From Patescibacteria group bacterium (lineage in GTDB: Bacteria; Patescibacteriota; Minisyncoccia; Portnoybacterales; GWB1-42-6), in NCBI GenBank assembly GCA_018826025.1, contig JAHKAK010000103.1:1-8330 (forward strand): a DNA stretch of 8,330 bases, read 5' to 3'. Shown here one piece after another: positions 1 to 5,616 of the stretch; the first letter of the stretch is position 1; every line of letters begins with the position of its first letter. Both the position numbers and the translations under genes were made by a program. Below the pieces are notes generated by a model. It ran no database searches and was not told the DNA's origin. It saw nothing but the letters and a program-made list of their open reading frames with translations.

Positions 1-31
1 AATAAATAAAATAATTTTTAAAAACATTTAT

Positions 32-460
32 ATGCAACAATGCTCAATTTATGATAGTCGATCTCTTAATTTTTTTAGAGCCGTCTGCGGCTTTTTGGCA
101 TTAATCGCTTTTTTAATCCAAAATATCTGGTTGGTTTTGATAACGGCTCTCTTATTTTTTTTCGGAGTTTTCTCGATGAAACTCAATTTTCTTTATCAGT
201 TTTATAGTTTATTTTCACATAAAATTTTAAAACAAGGAATTGTGCCAATAGAAAAAGATCCGGGAGAATTAAGATTTGTTTACGGATTTACGTCCGTACT
301 TTTCTTTATTTCTTTTACGCTTCTCTATCTTGGGAAATTTATCACTTTTGCTTGGGGGCTGGATTTGCTGGTGTCTTTTTTAACTCTTTTAGCGAGCTTT
401 GCCAATATTTGCATAGCCGCTTTAATGTACGTTCTTTTTAAGAAAATTTTTAATAAATAA
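32..460 (+). CDS. DUF4395-like integral membrane protein
   Basis: The product is a 142-residue hydrophobic protein. Membrane segments are visible at about residues 16-30 and 32-48, then a polar stretch with E-K-D-P-G-E-L-R-F (74-82), then hydrophobic segments at about 85-101 and 108-136 and a basic end. Two hydrophobic hairpins separated by an 'EDPxxxRF' linker are what I associate with the DUF4395 family, whose function is unknown; the usual C-terminal Cys pair is only partly kept (one Cys, residue 127). The stop codon touches the start of the histidine kinase, so the two are almost certainly cotranscribed. No Shine-Dalgarno site precedes the ATG; the leader is A/T only. The promoter lies outside the window or in its first 31 bases. 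A role as membrane partner of the kinase is inferred from position only. Confidence 0.75.
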   Translation: MQQCSIYDSRSLNFFRAVCGFLALIAFLIQNIWLVLITALLFFFGVFSMKLNFLYQFYSLFSHKILKQGIVPIEKDPGELRFVYGFTSVLFFISFTLLYLGKFITFAWGLDLLVSFLTLLASFANICIAALMYVLFKKIFNK

Positions 461-1726
461 ATGGAGAAGGAACAGAAAATACAAACGGAAAAGATGTCAG
501 GAGACCCTGGATACGTTAATAAAAATTGTTGGCTTGCGAAAAATCTTAATTATCCTCCTTCCAAGCGATGCCAATATTGCGAACTAAAATTCAGCAATTG
601 CCTGTTTGAGCGGTATCTTTTGATAAGCTTAATTTTGGTTTCCTTTCTTTCACTCGCAGCATATTTAACTGAAAAAAATATTTCAAAATCACTGATTGTT
701 TCTGTTTTTGTTTTAATTATTACTTACGGGTATTTTTTTAACAAAAGCACAGAAAAAATAATCGTATCCAATTTCGAAGAGAAAAAATCTAAAAATGCAT
801 TTAAAGAATTAAGCATGACTCTTCAGCAGAAAGTTGCCAAGGCCACGGCCGAGCTTCAAGCGGGCAAGTCTAAAGTAGAGAAAGCCTATGAAGTGGAAAA
901 AGAAGCGCGCGAGGAGCTGCAAAAACTTAATCAGGCCAAAACCGAATTTCTTAATTTGGCCTCGCATCAATTGCGCACCCCGACCTCGGTTATTAAGGGC
1001 ATCGCCTCAATGATAAAGGAGGGGAGCTTTGATAAATTTTCCAAAGAGAAACAAGCAACTTTCATAGAAGGCCTGTATGATAAATCTCTAAAGCTAGAAG
1101 ATATTATCAACGACATTCTAAACGCCTCAGAAATGACGAGTACCAAATTCAAAGTGACTCCCGAGCACGCCCAGTGGATTGATCCGGAAGCGTTCACCAA
1201 GGAATTAGCCAGCGGTTTTGAGCCTAAGCTGGCTGAGCGGCAAGTAGATTTGAAGGTTAACATAGAAAAAAGTCCTCTGCCAAAGATTCTCTGCCAGCAA
1301 GAATTTCTAAAAGACGCCATTGGTAATCTGATTGAAAACGCTATTAAATATACGCCTTCGGCCAATGCAGATTCTTATGCCAGAAATATTAGAGAGGGTA
1401 AAGCGGAAATCAATGTCTCTGTTTTTCAAAAAGATAAAGATGTAGTTTTTCAAGTTCAAGATAATGGCATTGGCATTCCTAAAGAAGAGATCAATAGCGT
1501 ATTTAAGAAATTTCAGCGCGGCTCAAATGCTAGGGATATGTATACCGACGGCTCGGGTCTGGGTTTGTTCATTGCTAAAGAAATTATCGAAGGCCACGGC
1601 GGTCGGGTTTGGGCCGAGAGCGAGTTGGGCAGGGGTTCAAGCTTTTTTGCCAGCTTGCCAACCAATCCGCCCAAAGACATAAATATTAAAGCCACAATTA
1701 TTGAGCGGGCGGAAAAAACGCCTTAA
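461..1726 (+). CDS. Membrane-bound sensor histidine kinase with N-terminal Cys cluster
   Basis: The 421-residue protein has a clear HisKA plus HATPase_c architecture. The phosphoacceptor box is S-H-Q-L-R-T-P with His169. The ATP-binding domain shows the N box (Asn289 to Asn293), the G1 box D-N-G-I-G-I-P from Asp334, an F box (VFKKFQRG, about 347-354), the G2 box GSGLGL (364-369), and the closing GRGSSFFASLP. Two membrane segments lie at about 53-69 and 77-93, separated by a very short loop, so almost nothing is exposed outside the cell. A coiled coil spans about 110-160. Before the first membrane segment are Cys23, Cys37, Cys40 and Cys47, spaced like a metal site. The ATG directly follows the upstream stop and the receiver gene starts 6 nt after this stop, so the three genes form an operon. 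The most likely partner is that receiver. The signal is unknown. Confidence 0.93.
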   Translation: MEKEQKIQTEKMSGDPGYVNKNCWLAKNLNYPPSKRCQYCELKFSNCLFERYLLISLILVSFLSLAAYLTEKNISKSLIVSVFVLIITYGYFFNKSTEKIIVSNFEEKKSKNAFKELSMTLQQKVAKATAELQAGKSKVEKAYEVEKEAREELQKLNQAKTEFLNLASHQLRTPTSVIKGIASMIKEGSFDKFSKEKQATFIEGLYDKSLKLEDIINDILNASEMTSTKFKVTPEHAQWIDPEAFTKELASGFEPKLAERQVDLKVNIEKSPLPKILCQQEFLKDAIGNLIENAIKYTPSANADSYARNIREGKAEINVSVFQKDKDVVFQVQDNGIGIPKEEINSVFKKFQRGSNARDMYTDGSGLGLFIAKEIIEGHGGRVWAESELGRGSSFFASLPTNPPKDINIKATIIERAEKTP

Positions 1727-1732
1727 AGATAA

Positions 1733-2137
1733 ATGCTTGAAACAATCAAAAATCTGCGCAAGGTTTTATTCGTAGAAGACGATCAGGACCAGATATTTAT
1801 GTATCAGAGCGTGTTTGAGTTGGAAGGAATGTGTATGATGGCTGCTATTAATCATCAGGAAGCCATAAGGATGGCTCAAGCGGAAGAGCTTGAGCTTATC
1901 TTGCTGGATCTTCTACTGGGCAACGAAAATGGCTTGGATGTTCTAAAAGATCTGAAAGCTAATCAAAAAACCAAAAATATTCCCGTGATTGTCTTTACCA
2001 ATTATGTGAAGAAGGGCTTAAGGGAAGAATGCGCCAAACTCGGAGCTATCGATTTTATTCTAAAGATCCAAACTACTCCGACCGAATTTGCCAAAAGCAT
2101 TAAAGCCAGGTTGGGTGAGCGGGTCGGTAAGAAATGA
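1733..2137 (+). CDS. Stand-alone response regulator receiver (CheY-like)
   Basis: This 134-residue protein is a single REC domain. The acidic pocket is Glu15-Asp16-Asp17, the phosphoacceptor is Asp59 (in LILLDLLLG), the switch residue is Thr89 (VIVFTN), and the conserved Lys is Lys111 (FILK). No DNA-binding or enzymatic output domain follows, only a short basic tail, so output must come through protein contact or phosphotransfer. It starts 6 nt after the kinase stop and is the obvious partner of that kinase. The stop is TGA and lies inside the left arm of a 10-bp inverted repeat (2133-2142 with 2161-2170), so the end of the gene and a folded 3' element overlap. The domain is complete at this TGA, so UGA is read as stop here. 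Confidence 0.92.
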   Translation: MLETIKNLRKVLFVEDDQDQIFMYQSVFELEGMCMMAAINHQEAIRMAQAEELELILLDLLLGNENGLDVLKDLKANQKTKNIPVIVFTNYVKKGLREECAKLGAIDFILKIQTTPTEFAKSIKARLGERVGKK

Positions 2138-2206
2138 GACAGTTCCACATGCCCTTTATACTGTCTCATTTGTCTCATTTCCCGAACAAAACTCCAAAAA
2201 TGAGAC
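2133..2206. repeat. Four-arm TGAGAC inverted-repeat cluster
   Basis: AATGAGACAG (2133-2142) is perfectly complementary to CTGTCTCATT (2161-2170). A second pair follows directly: GTCTCATTT (2172-2180) with AAATGAGAC (2198-2206). The arms share the TGAGAC core, so they can pair in more than one way, and the two hairpins have similar spans of about 38 and 35 nt. Neither hairpin is followed by a T run, so they are not simple terminators. The first arm contains the response regulator's stop codon. Possible roles are 3'-end protection, a protein-binding site or a small mobile-element remnant; the sequence does not decide. Confidence 0.6.
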
Positions 2207-2257
2207 GCGGCAGAATGGCTCTGCCCTTGAAAAAATCTTCAAAAACCTTATACTGTG

Positions 2258-2320
2258 TATAATCGGTTCACTCGGTTAAAGTGAGAATAAACTCTCACTT
2301 TTCCCTCGTTGCCGATTATA
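2258..2320. repeat. Nested palindrome, outer 9 bp and inner 9 bp
   Basis: The outer arms TATAATCGG (2258-2266) and CCGATTATA (2312-2320) are perfect complements. Inside them AAAGTGAGA (2278-2286) pairs with TCTCACTTT (2293-2301) around a 6-nt loop. Each outer arm carries a TATAAT, one on each strand, so the element could contain face-to-face -10 boxes or form a two-tier RNA hairpin. It lies between the receiver gene and the 2341-2359 terminator. Confidence 0.6.
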
Positions 2321-2340
2321 ATGTTCAATGGCTACTGGAT

Positions 2341-2359
2341 GGGGCGGACGCCCCTTTTT
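2341..2359 (+). terminator. Rho-independent terminator
   Basis: GGGGC (2341-2345), loop GGAC, then GCCCC (2350-2354) followed by five T. It is a compact GC-only stem with a U tract, about 200 nt downstream of the receiver stop, and likely ends the 32-2137 operon before the promoter at 2364. Confidence 0.75.
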
Positions 2360-2363
2360 AAAA

Positions 2364-2392
2364 TTGTTAAAATGAAAAGAAACAGGTATAAT
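2364..2392 (+). promoter_or_regulatory. Sigma70-type promoter for the small CxxC gene
   Basis: A -35 box TTGTTA (2364-2369) and a perfect -10 box TATAAT (2387-2392) are separated by 17 nt. Transcription would begin near 2399, leaving a leader of about 34 nt before the ATG at 2433. It sits directly after a terminator, which supports an independent transcription unit. Confidence 0.7.
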
Positions 2393-2432
2393 TGTATTAT
2401 TGAGAACTGAATAAAATTTAAGCTATAAAAAT

Positions 2433-2603
2433 ATGTCAAAGAAAAAAGTCAATTTTGAATTTTTTGATGATTGTCCGATTTGTCAGGCGATGAAAGAAGG
2501 TAAAGCCGGAACATCGGAAGAATTAAAAGAAGCTTTTCAAAAAGCTAAAGAAAAAGGCGCGATAGTTGGCGGGGAGATGTTTGAAAAAAGAGATAAAGAA
2601 TAA
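2433..2603 (+). CDS. Small hypothetical protein with a single CPIC motif
   Basis: The 56-residue frame reads MSKKKVNFEFFDDCPICQAM and then a Lys/Glu-rich helix-prone tail ending in EKRDKE. Cys14 and Cys17 form one CxxC after an acidic-aromatic patch (FEFFDD). A single CxxC could be half of a zinc site completed by dimerisation, or a redox pair; the protein is too short for a thioredoxin fold. Support for a real gene is a near-consensus promoter 41 nt upstream, a terminator before that promoter, and a highly charged composition. I do not recognise a named family. The start is the only ATG near the promoter; there is no Shine-Dalgarno site. Confidence 0.7.
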   Translation: MSKKKVNFEFFDDCPICQAMKEGKAGTSEELKEAFQKAKEKGAIVGGEMFEKRDKE

Positions 2604-2879
2604 AGAGTTGTCATGGCGCCGGGGCGACCGAGGGTTGCGCTCCTAAAGAGGGGACATCATAGCGCGCGCGGCCGAGGAGCTTTAATTTGAGCCATTTGTC
2701 GAGCGCGCCAAGTTAATTTATAGGATTCCTTTATAATGGGATTTGAAACTCCAGGGAAAAAAGAAAAGATGGCCTCGTTGCCGCAGGAAAATATATTGCC
2801 TCTAAATTATTCAATAATTTTTTACGGGGCGGGCGCCTTAAGTTAAGAAATAAATTATAATAAAAAAGTAATTTCTCAT
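2604..2879. other. Intergenic region, GC-rich first half
   Basis: The 276 bases have no convincing gene. The part at about 2610-2710 is unusually rich in G and C (runs such as GCGCGCGCGGCC) against AT-rich neighbours, with small self-complementary pieces such as CGCC/GGCG. The second half is AT-rich again. A perfect -10 box TATAAT lies at 2856-2861, 19 nt before the next start codon, but no good -35 box stands 16-18 nt upstream of it. It may hold a small RNA or a remnant of an inserted repeat; I cannot tell which. Confidence 0.4.
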
Positions 2880-3428
2880 ATGGAAAAAAATATTTTAGTT
2901 TGCCCAAATTGTAAAAGTGGTAGTTTAAGGCAGATTGTATTTCATAAAACTAAAGTCGCCAGGTGCGATCAATGCCAGGGACTTTGGTTTAATCGCGACG
3001 AACTGAGCAAGGCGGCAGCCGATGAGGATAGATTTTTGGGGTGGTTTGATATTGACCTTTGGAAAAATAAAGAAGGCTTTAAGGTCGTTTCTTCGGGCAA
3101 GACTTGTCCGGTTTGCGATAAAAATCTGTATCAAGTTAATTATAATGAATCAGATATTCAAGTAGACGTCTGTAATTTCTGCCACGGGGTCTGGCTGGAG
3201 AGAGGAGAATTCAAGAAAATAATCAATTATTTGGAACAAAAAACGGAGAGTGAAAGTTTAAGTGAATATTTCAAGGAGGCAATAAAACAAGCCCAAGATT
3301 TATTTATCGGACCAAAAGAGCTGTCTTTGGAAATAAAAGATTTTTTTATCGTCAACAAACTGCTTGAATATAAATTTTTAAGCCAACACCCGATACTAAG
3401 CGAACTTATCGCTAATTTGCCCCATTAG
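2880..3428 (+). CDS. Tandem TFIIB-type zinc-ribbon protein, copy 1
   Basis: The 182-residue cytosolic protein has two zinc ribbons. The first uses Cys8/Cys11 and Cys29/Cys32 followed by QGLWFNRDEL; the second uses Cys76/Cys79 and Cys98/Cys101 followed by HGVWLERGEF. The 'C-x2-C...C-x2-C-x-G-x-W-x-x-R-x-E-[LF]' pattern is that of the zf-TFIIB family. The C-terminal third (about 120-182) is helical and ends in a motif rich in F, L and Y (IKDFFIVNKLLEYKFLSQHP). No catalytic motif is visible, so the job is probably protein or nucleic-acid binding. A near-identical paralogue lies at 6733-7281. There is no Shine-Dalgarno site; a TATAAT at 2856-2861 would give a leader of only about 12 nt. The start fits because both copies begin MEKN. 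Confidence 0.85.
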   Translation: MEKNILVCPNCKSGSLRQIVFHKTKVARCDQCQGLWFNRDELSKAAADEDRFLGWFDIDLWKNKEGFKVVSSGKTCPVCDKNLYQVNYNESDIQVDVCNFCHGVWLERGEFKKIINYLEQKTESESLSEYFKEAIKQAQDLFIGPKELSLEIKDFFIVNKLLEYKFLSQHPILSELIANLPH

Positions 3429-3437
3429 CCGCGTATC

Positions 3438-3450
3438 GAGGTTGAACCTC
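3438..3450. promoter_or_regulatory. 6-1-6 palindrome upstream of tyrS
   Basis: GAGGTTGAACCTC is a perfect inverted repeat with one central base, located 13 nt before the tyrS ATG and 9 nt after the zinc-ribbon stop. It could be an operator or an RNA hairpin too tight to fold fully. No promoter boxes are clear in the 35-nt gap, so tyrS may be read through from the zinc-ribbon gene. Confidence 0.35.
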
Positions 3451-3463
3451 AATAGATTTGAAA

Positions 3464-4495
3464 ATGGATACTCAAGAAAAATTAAACTTAATTAAACGCA
3501 ATACGGCCGAGATTCTGACGGCCGAAGAGCTGACGGAACTTTTGAAAAACAAAGCCGAGCCGGTGGTCTATTTGGGCTACGCGCCAACCGGTCGGCCCCA
3601 TATTGGTTATATAATTCCGGCGATGAAAATTAAGGATTTTGTTAACGCGGGGTTAAAAGTAAAAATTTTGCTGGCGGATATTCACGCGTATTTGGATAAT
3701 ATGAAAAGTCCGTTGGAGCTTTTGGATAAACGAGTAGAGTTTTACAAGCTGGAATTTTCGGCATTGTACAAATCTTTAGGAATTGATATTTCAAAAATTG
3801 AGTTTATCAAAGGCAGTGATTTTCAGTTAAGCAAAGAGTATTCTTTGGATATGTATCGCTTGGCTTCACAATCCACCGCCGAGCGTGCCAAGCACGCGGC
3901 AGCCGAGGTGGTCAAGTTTGGGGACACGCCAAAACTGGGCGGATTTTTATATCCCTTGCTTCAAACCCTGGACGAGGAGCATTTGGGTGCTGATATTCAA
4001 TATGGCGGAGTGGATCAACGTAAGATTTTCGGTTTTGCGCGCGAATCGCATCCAAAGATTGGCCAATCAAAGCGGGTCGAAATAATGACGCCAATGTTGC
4101 CGGGAATTTCTGGCGGTAAAATGAGCGCGTCCGAACCCGGTTCAAAAATTGATTTGCTGGACAGCGCGGCGGAAATTGGCGCGAAAATAAATAAGGCCTA
4201 TTGCCCGGAGGGGGATTTGCAAGATAACGGAATTATGGTATTTATGAAATACGTTTTAATGGTTTTAAAGGAAGACAAAGGAGAAGCATTTTTGGTCCAG
4301 CGCCCGGAGAAGTTTGGTGGAAATAAAGAATATAAAACGTACGCGGAGCTGGAAAAAGATTTTACGGATAAGGCCTTGCATCCGGAAGACCTGAAAAAAG
4401 CGTTGGCTAAGGAACTCGTAAAAATTTTAGCACCGGTGCGAGAAGCCATGGTTGATAAGAGCGATTTGATAAAAGAAGCGTATCCGGAAAATTAA
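3464..4495 (+). CDS. tyrS: Tyrosyl-tRNA synthetase, eukaryotic/archaeal type
   Basis: This class I synthetase charges tRNA-Tyr. From the ATG it is 343 residues. The HIGH-type motif is PTGRPHIGY (His46 to Tyr49) and the KMSKS motif is GGKMSAS (Lys219 to Ser223). Tyrosine-pocket residues align with those I recall for the human cytosolic enzyme at a constant offset of 3: Tyr36, Tyr163, Gln167, Asp170, Gln185. Long stretches such as ADIHAYLDNMK, SKEYSLDMYRLAS, DEEHLGADIQYGG-DQRKIF and SKIDLLD also match that type. The bacterial C-terminal S4-like domain is absent, and so is the EMAPII-like extension of animals. The C-terminal HPEDLK, whose Asp contacts anticodon base G34 in archaeal TyrRS, is present. 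A TTG six bases upstream is an alternative start; I prefer the ATG. It is followed after 2 nt by the C39-like gene. The identification is firm; the subtype call rests on remembered sequences. Confidence 0.95.
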   Translation: MDTQEKLNLIKRNTAEILTAEELTELLKNKAEPVVYLGYAPTGRPHIGYIIPAMKIKDFVNAGLKVKILLADIHAYLDNMKSPLELLDKRVEFYKLEFSALYKSLGIDISKIEFIKGSDFQLSKEYSLDMYRLASQSTAERAKHAAAEVVKFGDTPKLGGFLYPLLQTLDEEHLGADIQYGGVDQRKIFGFARESHPKIGQSKRVEIMTPMLPGISGGKMSASEPGSKIDLLDSAAEIGAKINKAYCPEGDLQDNGIMVFMKYVLMVLKEDKGEAFLVQRPEKFGGNKEYKTYAELEKDFTDKALHPEDLKKALAKELVKILAPVREAMVDKSDLIKEAYPEN

Positions 4496-4497
4496 CA

Positions 4498-5178
4498 ATG
4501 GAAACAGAAAAAATTCACAATCTAGCAGAGAGTAAAGAAGAGTTGCTTCATTTTAAGATTGAATTGCCAGCGCGAGATGGAGTGAATAAGCATAATTGCT
4601 TGCAAACAAGCACCGGCATGATTCTTGACGGCTGGAAAAAAGAAGGAGCCCCAGATTATAAAGAATTAGACAAGATAAGCCATAGGCGAGAAGGCATGGG
4701 GTCATGGCCGGGTTGGCTAGTTAGTTGGTTAAGCGATAGTGGTTACGGGATCGATTTTTATTCAAAATTTGATTGGGAAAAATTTTCCGAACAGGGCGAA
4801 GATTATTTAAAAAGTGAGGAATTTCGACAAAAACACGAAACTGAAACGGAGAGAAACTTCGCGGATTATTTAAAAAGGCATGTTGTGGAAGACGGAATAG
4901 CATCGGCTAAAGAGATGGAGGAAAGAGGGCTGATAAAAACTGCGGAGATTACTTTGGGTGAAATATTTGAAAGAATAAAGAATGGAGAAAGAGGTATGTT
5001 TTTATTAGATGGCGATCACTGGGTGCCGGTCACTGGATTTGACGGGCAGAAGGTGTATTATAATAATCCGTCGGGCGAAAGCGTTGAATTGAATAGAGAA
5101 AAAGAGCTAAAAGATTTTGAAAAAAAATGGAATAGATTTAATCTGAATACAGTACTTTTGATAAGAAACAAAGAATAG
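4498..5178 (+). CDS. C39-peptidase-like (papain-fold) protein, cytoplasmic
   Basis: The 226-residue protein has no signal peptide or membrane segment. NKHNCLQTSTGMIL places a likely nucleophile, Cys34, at the start of a helix, and DGDHWVPVTGFDGQKVYYNN places His174 in a strand followed by Asn190-Pro191 after a turn. The order Cys, His, Asn/Asp in 'H-W-V-x-V-T-G-[FY]-...-x-N-P-x-G' is typical of C39-like and related papain-fold proteins. The usual Gln and Gly-Pro around the catalytic Cys are missing, so it may be a divergent hydrolase or a binding domain. The middle (about 90-165) is charged and helical. It begins 2 nt after the tyrS stop and ends 8 nt before tRNA-Thr, so it is likely cotranscribed with both. 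Its substrate is unknown. Confidence 0.6.
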   Translation: METEKIHNLAESKEELLHFKIELPARDGVNKHNCLQTSTGMILDGWKKEGAPDYKELDKISHRREGMGSWPGWLVSWLSDSGYGIDFYSKFDWEKFSEQGEDYLKSEEFRQKHETETERNFADYLKRHVVEDGIASAKEMEERGLIKTAEITLGEIFERIKNGERGMFLLDGDHWVPVTGFDGQKVYYNNPSGESVELNREKELKDFEKKWNRFNLNTVLLIRNKE

Positions 5179-5186
5179 TTAATCTT

Positions 5187-5465
5187 GCCGATGTAGCTCA
5201 GTTGGTAGAGCAACTCCATGGTTGGCCGAAAAGGCCTTGCCCATCATTGAAGAAATTTTTTGATGAATCCCGAATAACGGTTAAAAGCCAATATTTGGTC
5301 AAGACCGTGGCCCCGCCGTTGGCGCGGGCCCGAACGACTGACAAGGGGCGCTAAGCCGAGTAATTGGTATGCGCAAGATACAGTCTAATCCTCATATAAG
5401 AAAGTATTGCGAAATTGAGGTGTAATTGAAGGAGTAGGTCTCCGGTTCGAATCCGGACATCGGCT
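5187..5465 (+). tRNA. trnT: tRNA-Thr(GGU) interrupted by a group I intron
   Basis: The exons are 5187-5222 and 5429-5465. The acceptor GCCGATG (5187-5193) pairs perfectly with CATCGGC (5458-5464), with discriminator T at 5465. The D stem is GCTC/GAGC (5196-5199, 5208-5211). The anticodon stem ACTCC (5213-5217) pairs with GGAGT (5431-5435) across the intron, and the T arm is TCCGG/CCGGA around TTCGAAT. Joining the exons gives a 7-nt loop A-U-G-G-U-A-A with anticodon GGU. CCA is not encoded. The gene begins 8 nt after the C39-like stop, with no room for its own promoter, so it is probably released from the tyrS transcript by RNase P after or along with splicing. Confidence 0.9.
5223..5428 (+). 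ncRNA. Self-splicing group I intron (206 nt) in tRNA-Thr
   Basis: The core can be folded by eye. P2 is CATCA/TGATG (5242-5246, 5261-5265). P3 is TCCC/GGGG (5268-5271, 5345-5348). P4 is ACGGT/ACCGT (5277-5281, 5304-5308). P5 is GCCAA/TTGGT (5287-5291, 5295-5299). P6 is GGCCC/GGGCC (5309-5313, 5326-5330) with an inner CGCC/GGCG. P7 is GACTG/CAGTC (5336-5340, 5381-5385). P8 is GCGC/GCGC (5348-5351, 5371-5374), and P9 is CCTCA/TGAGG (5390-5394, 5416-5420). J8/7 reads AAGATA. The 5' exon ends in U5222, which can wobble with G5239. The adjacent CCTT (5235-5238) pairs with AAGG of the 3' exon as P10. The last intron base is G5428, the expected terminal G. P1 has one bulged C. The size and core match the small tRNA introns of the Azoarcus type. 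It encodes no endonuclease. Confidence 0.88.
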
Positions 5466-5616
5466 CTACGTAAATCTCGCTAAGGCGGGACACGTGGCGC
5501 AACCGATAAAGTAGTTGTGTCATAGACAGTAAAAATTCGCATGTGCGGAATTCGCCCCGAACAAATTGCTACGCAATTATATGGGGCAAGCATGAATTTT
5601 CGCCATTCGTATAAAT
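5466..5616. other. Structured intergenic region, no gene seen
   Basis: A 6-bp hairpin TCTCGC/GCGGGA (5474-5489, one G-U pair) follows the tRNA closely. A three-tier nested structure then spans 5532-5600: AAAATTC/GAATTTT (5532-5538, 5594-5600) extended by ATG/CAT, then GCCCC/GGGGC (5554-5558, 5583-5587), then AATTG/CAATT (5564-5568, 5574-5578) around CTACG. The left part also holds a competing hairpin CGCATGTGCG (5538-5547). It could end the tyrS transcript, act as the leader of the next gene, or be a small RNA. TATAAAT abuts the next ATG, too close to be its -10 box unless that gene starts further downstream. Confidence 0.45.

Larger units (their letters stand above)
2138..2432. other. Palindrome-rich intergenic region, no gene seen
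   Basis: I find no coding sequence in these 295 bases. In order they hold the TGAGAC hairpins, a small hairpin GGCAGA/TCTGCC (2209-2225), a nested palindrome (2258-2320), a terminator (2341-2359) and the promoter of the next small gene (2364-2392). A 63-residue open frame starting at 2088 overlaps the receiver gene and shows no family features, so it is not called. Confidence 0.5.

Noticed and set aside
967..1365. 132-residue minus-strand frame
   Set aside because: It lies wholly opposite the histidine kinase catalytic region, whose motifs are unambiguous.
2611..2688. 25-codon frame in the GC-rich island
   Set aside because: It is short and made of Arg, Gly and Ala codons, as expected from any GC-rich stretch.
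2736..2846. 36-codon plus-strand frame (MGFETPGKKEK...)
   Set aside because: It has no recognisable domain, no ribosome-binding site and no good promoter; its length is what chance would give.
5485..5540. tRNA-like segment (GGCGCAAC...GTTG, TGTCATAGACA) downstream of tRNA-Thr
   Set aside because: A D-arm-like and an anticodon-like hairpin can be drawn, but there is no T arm or acceptor stem.
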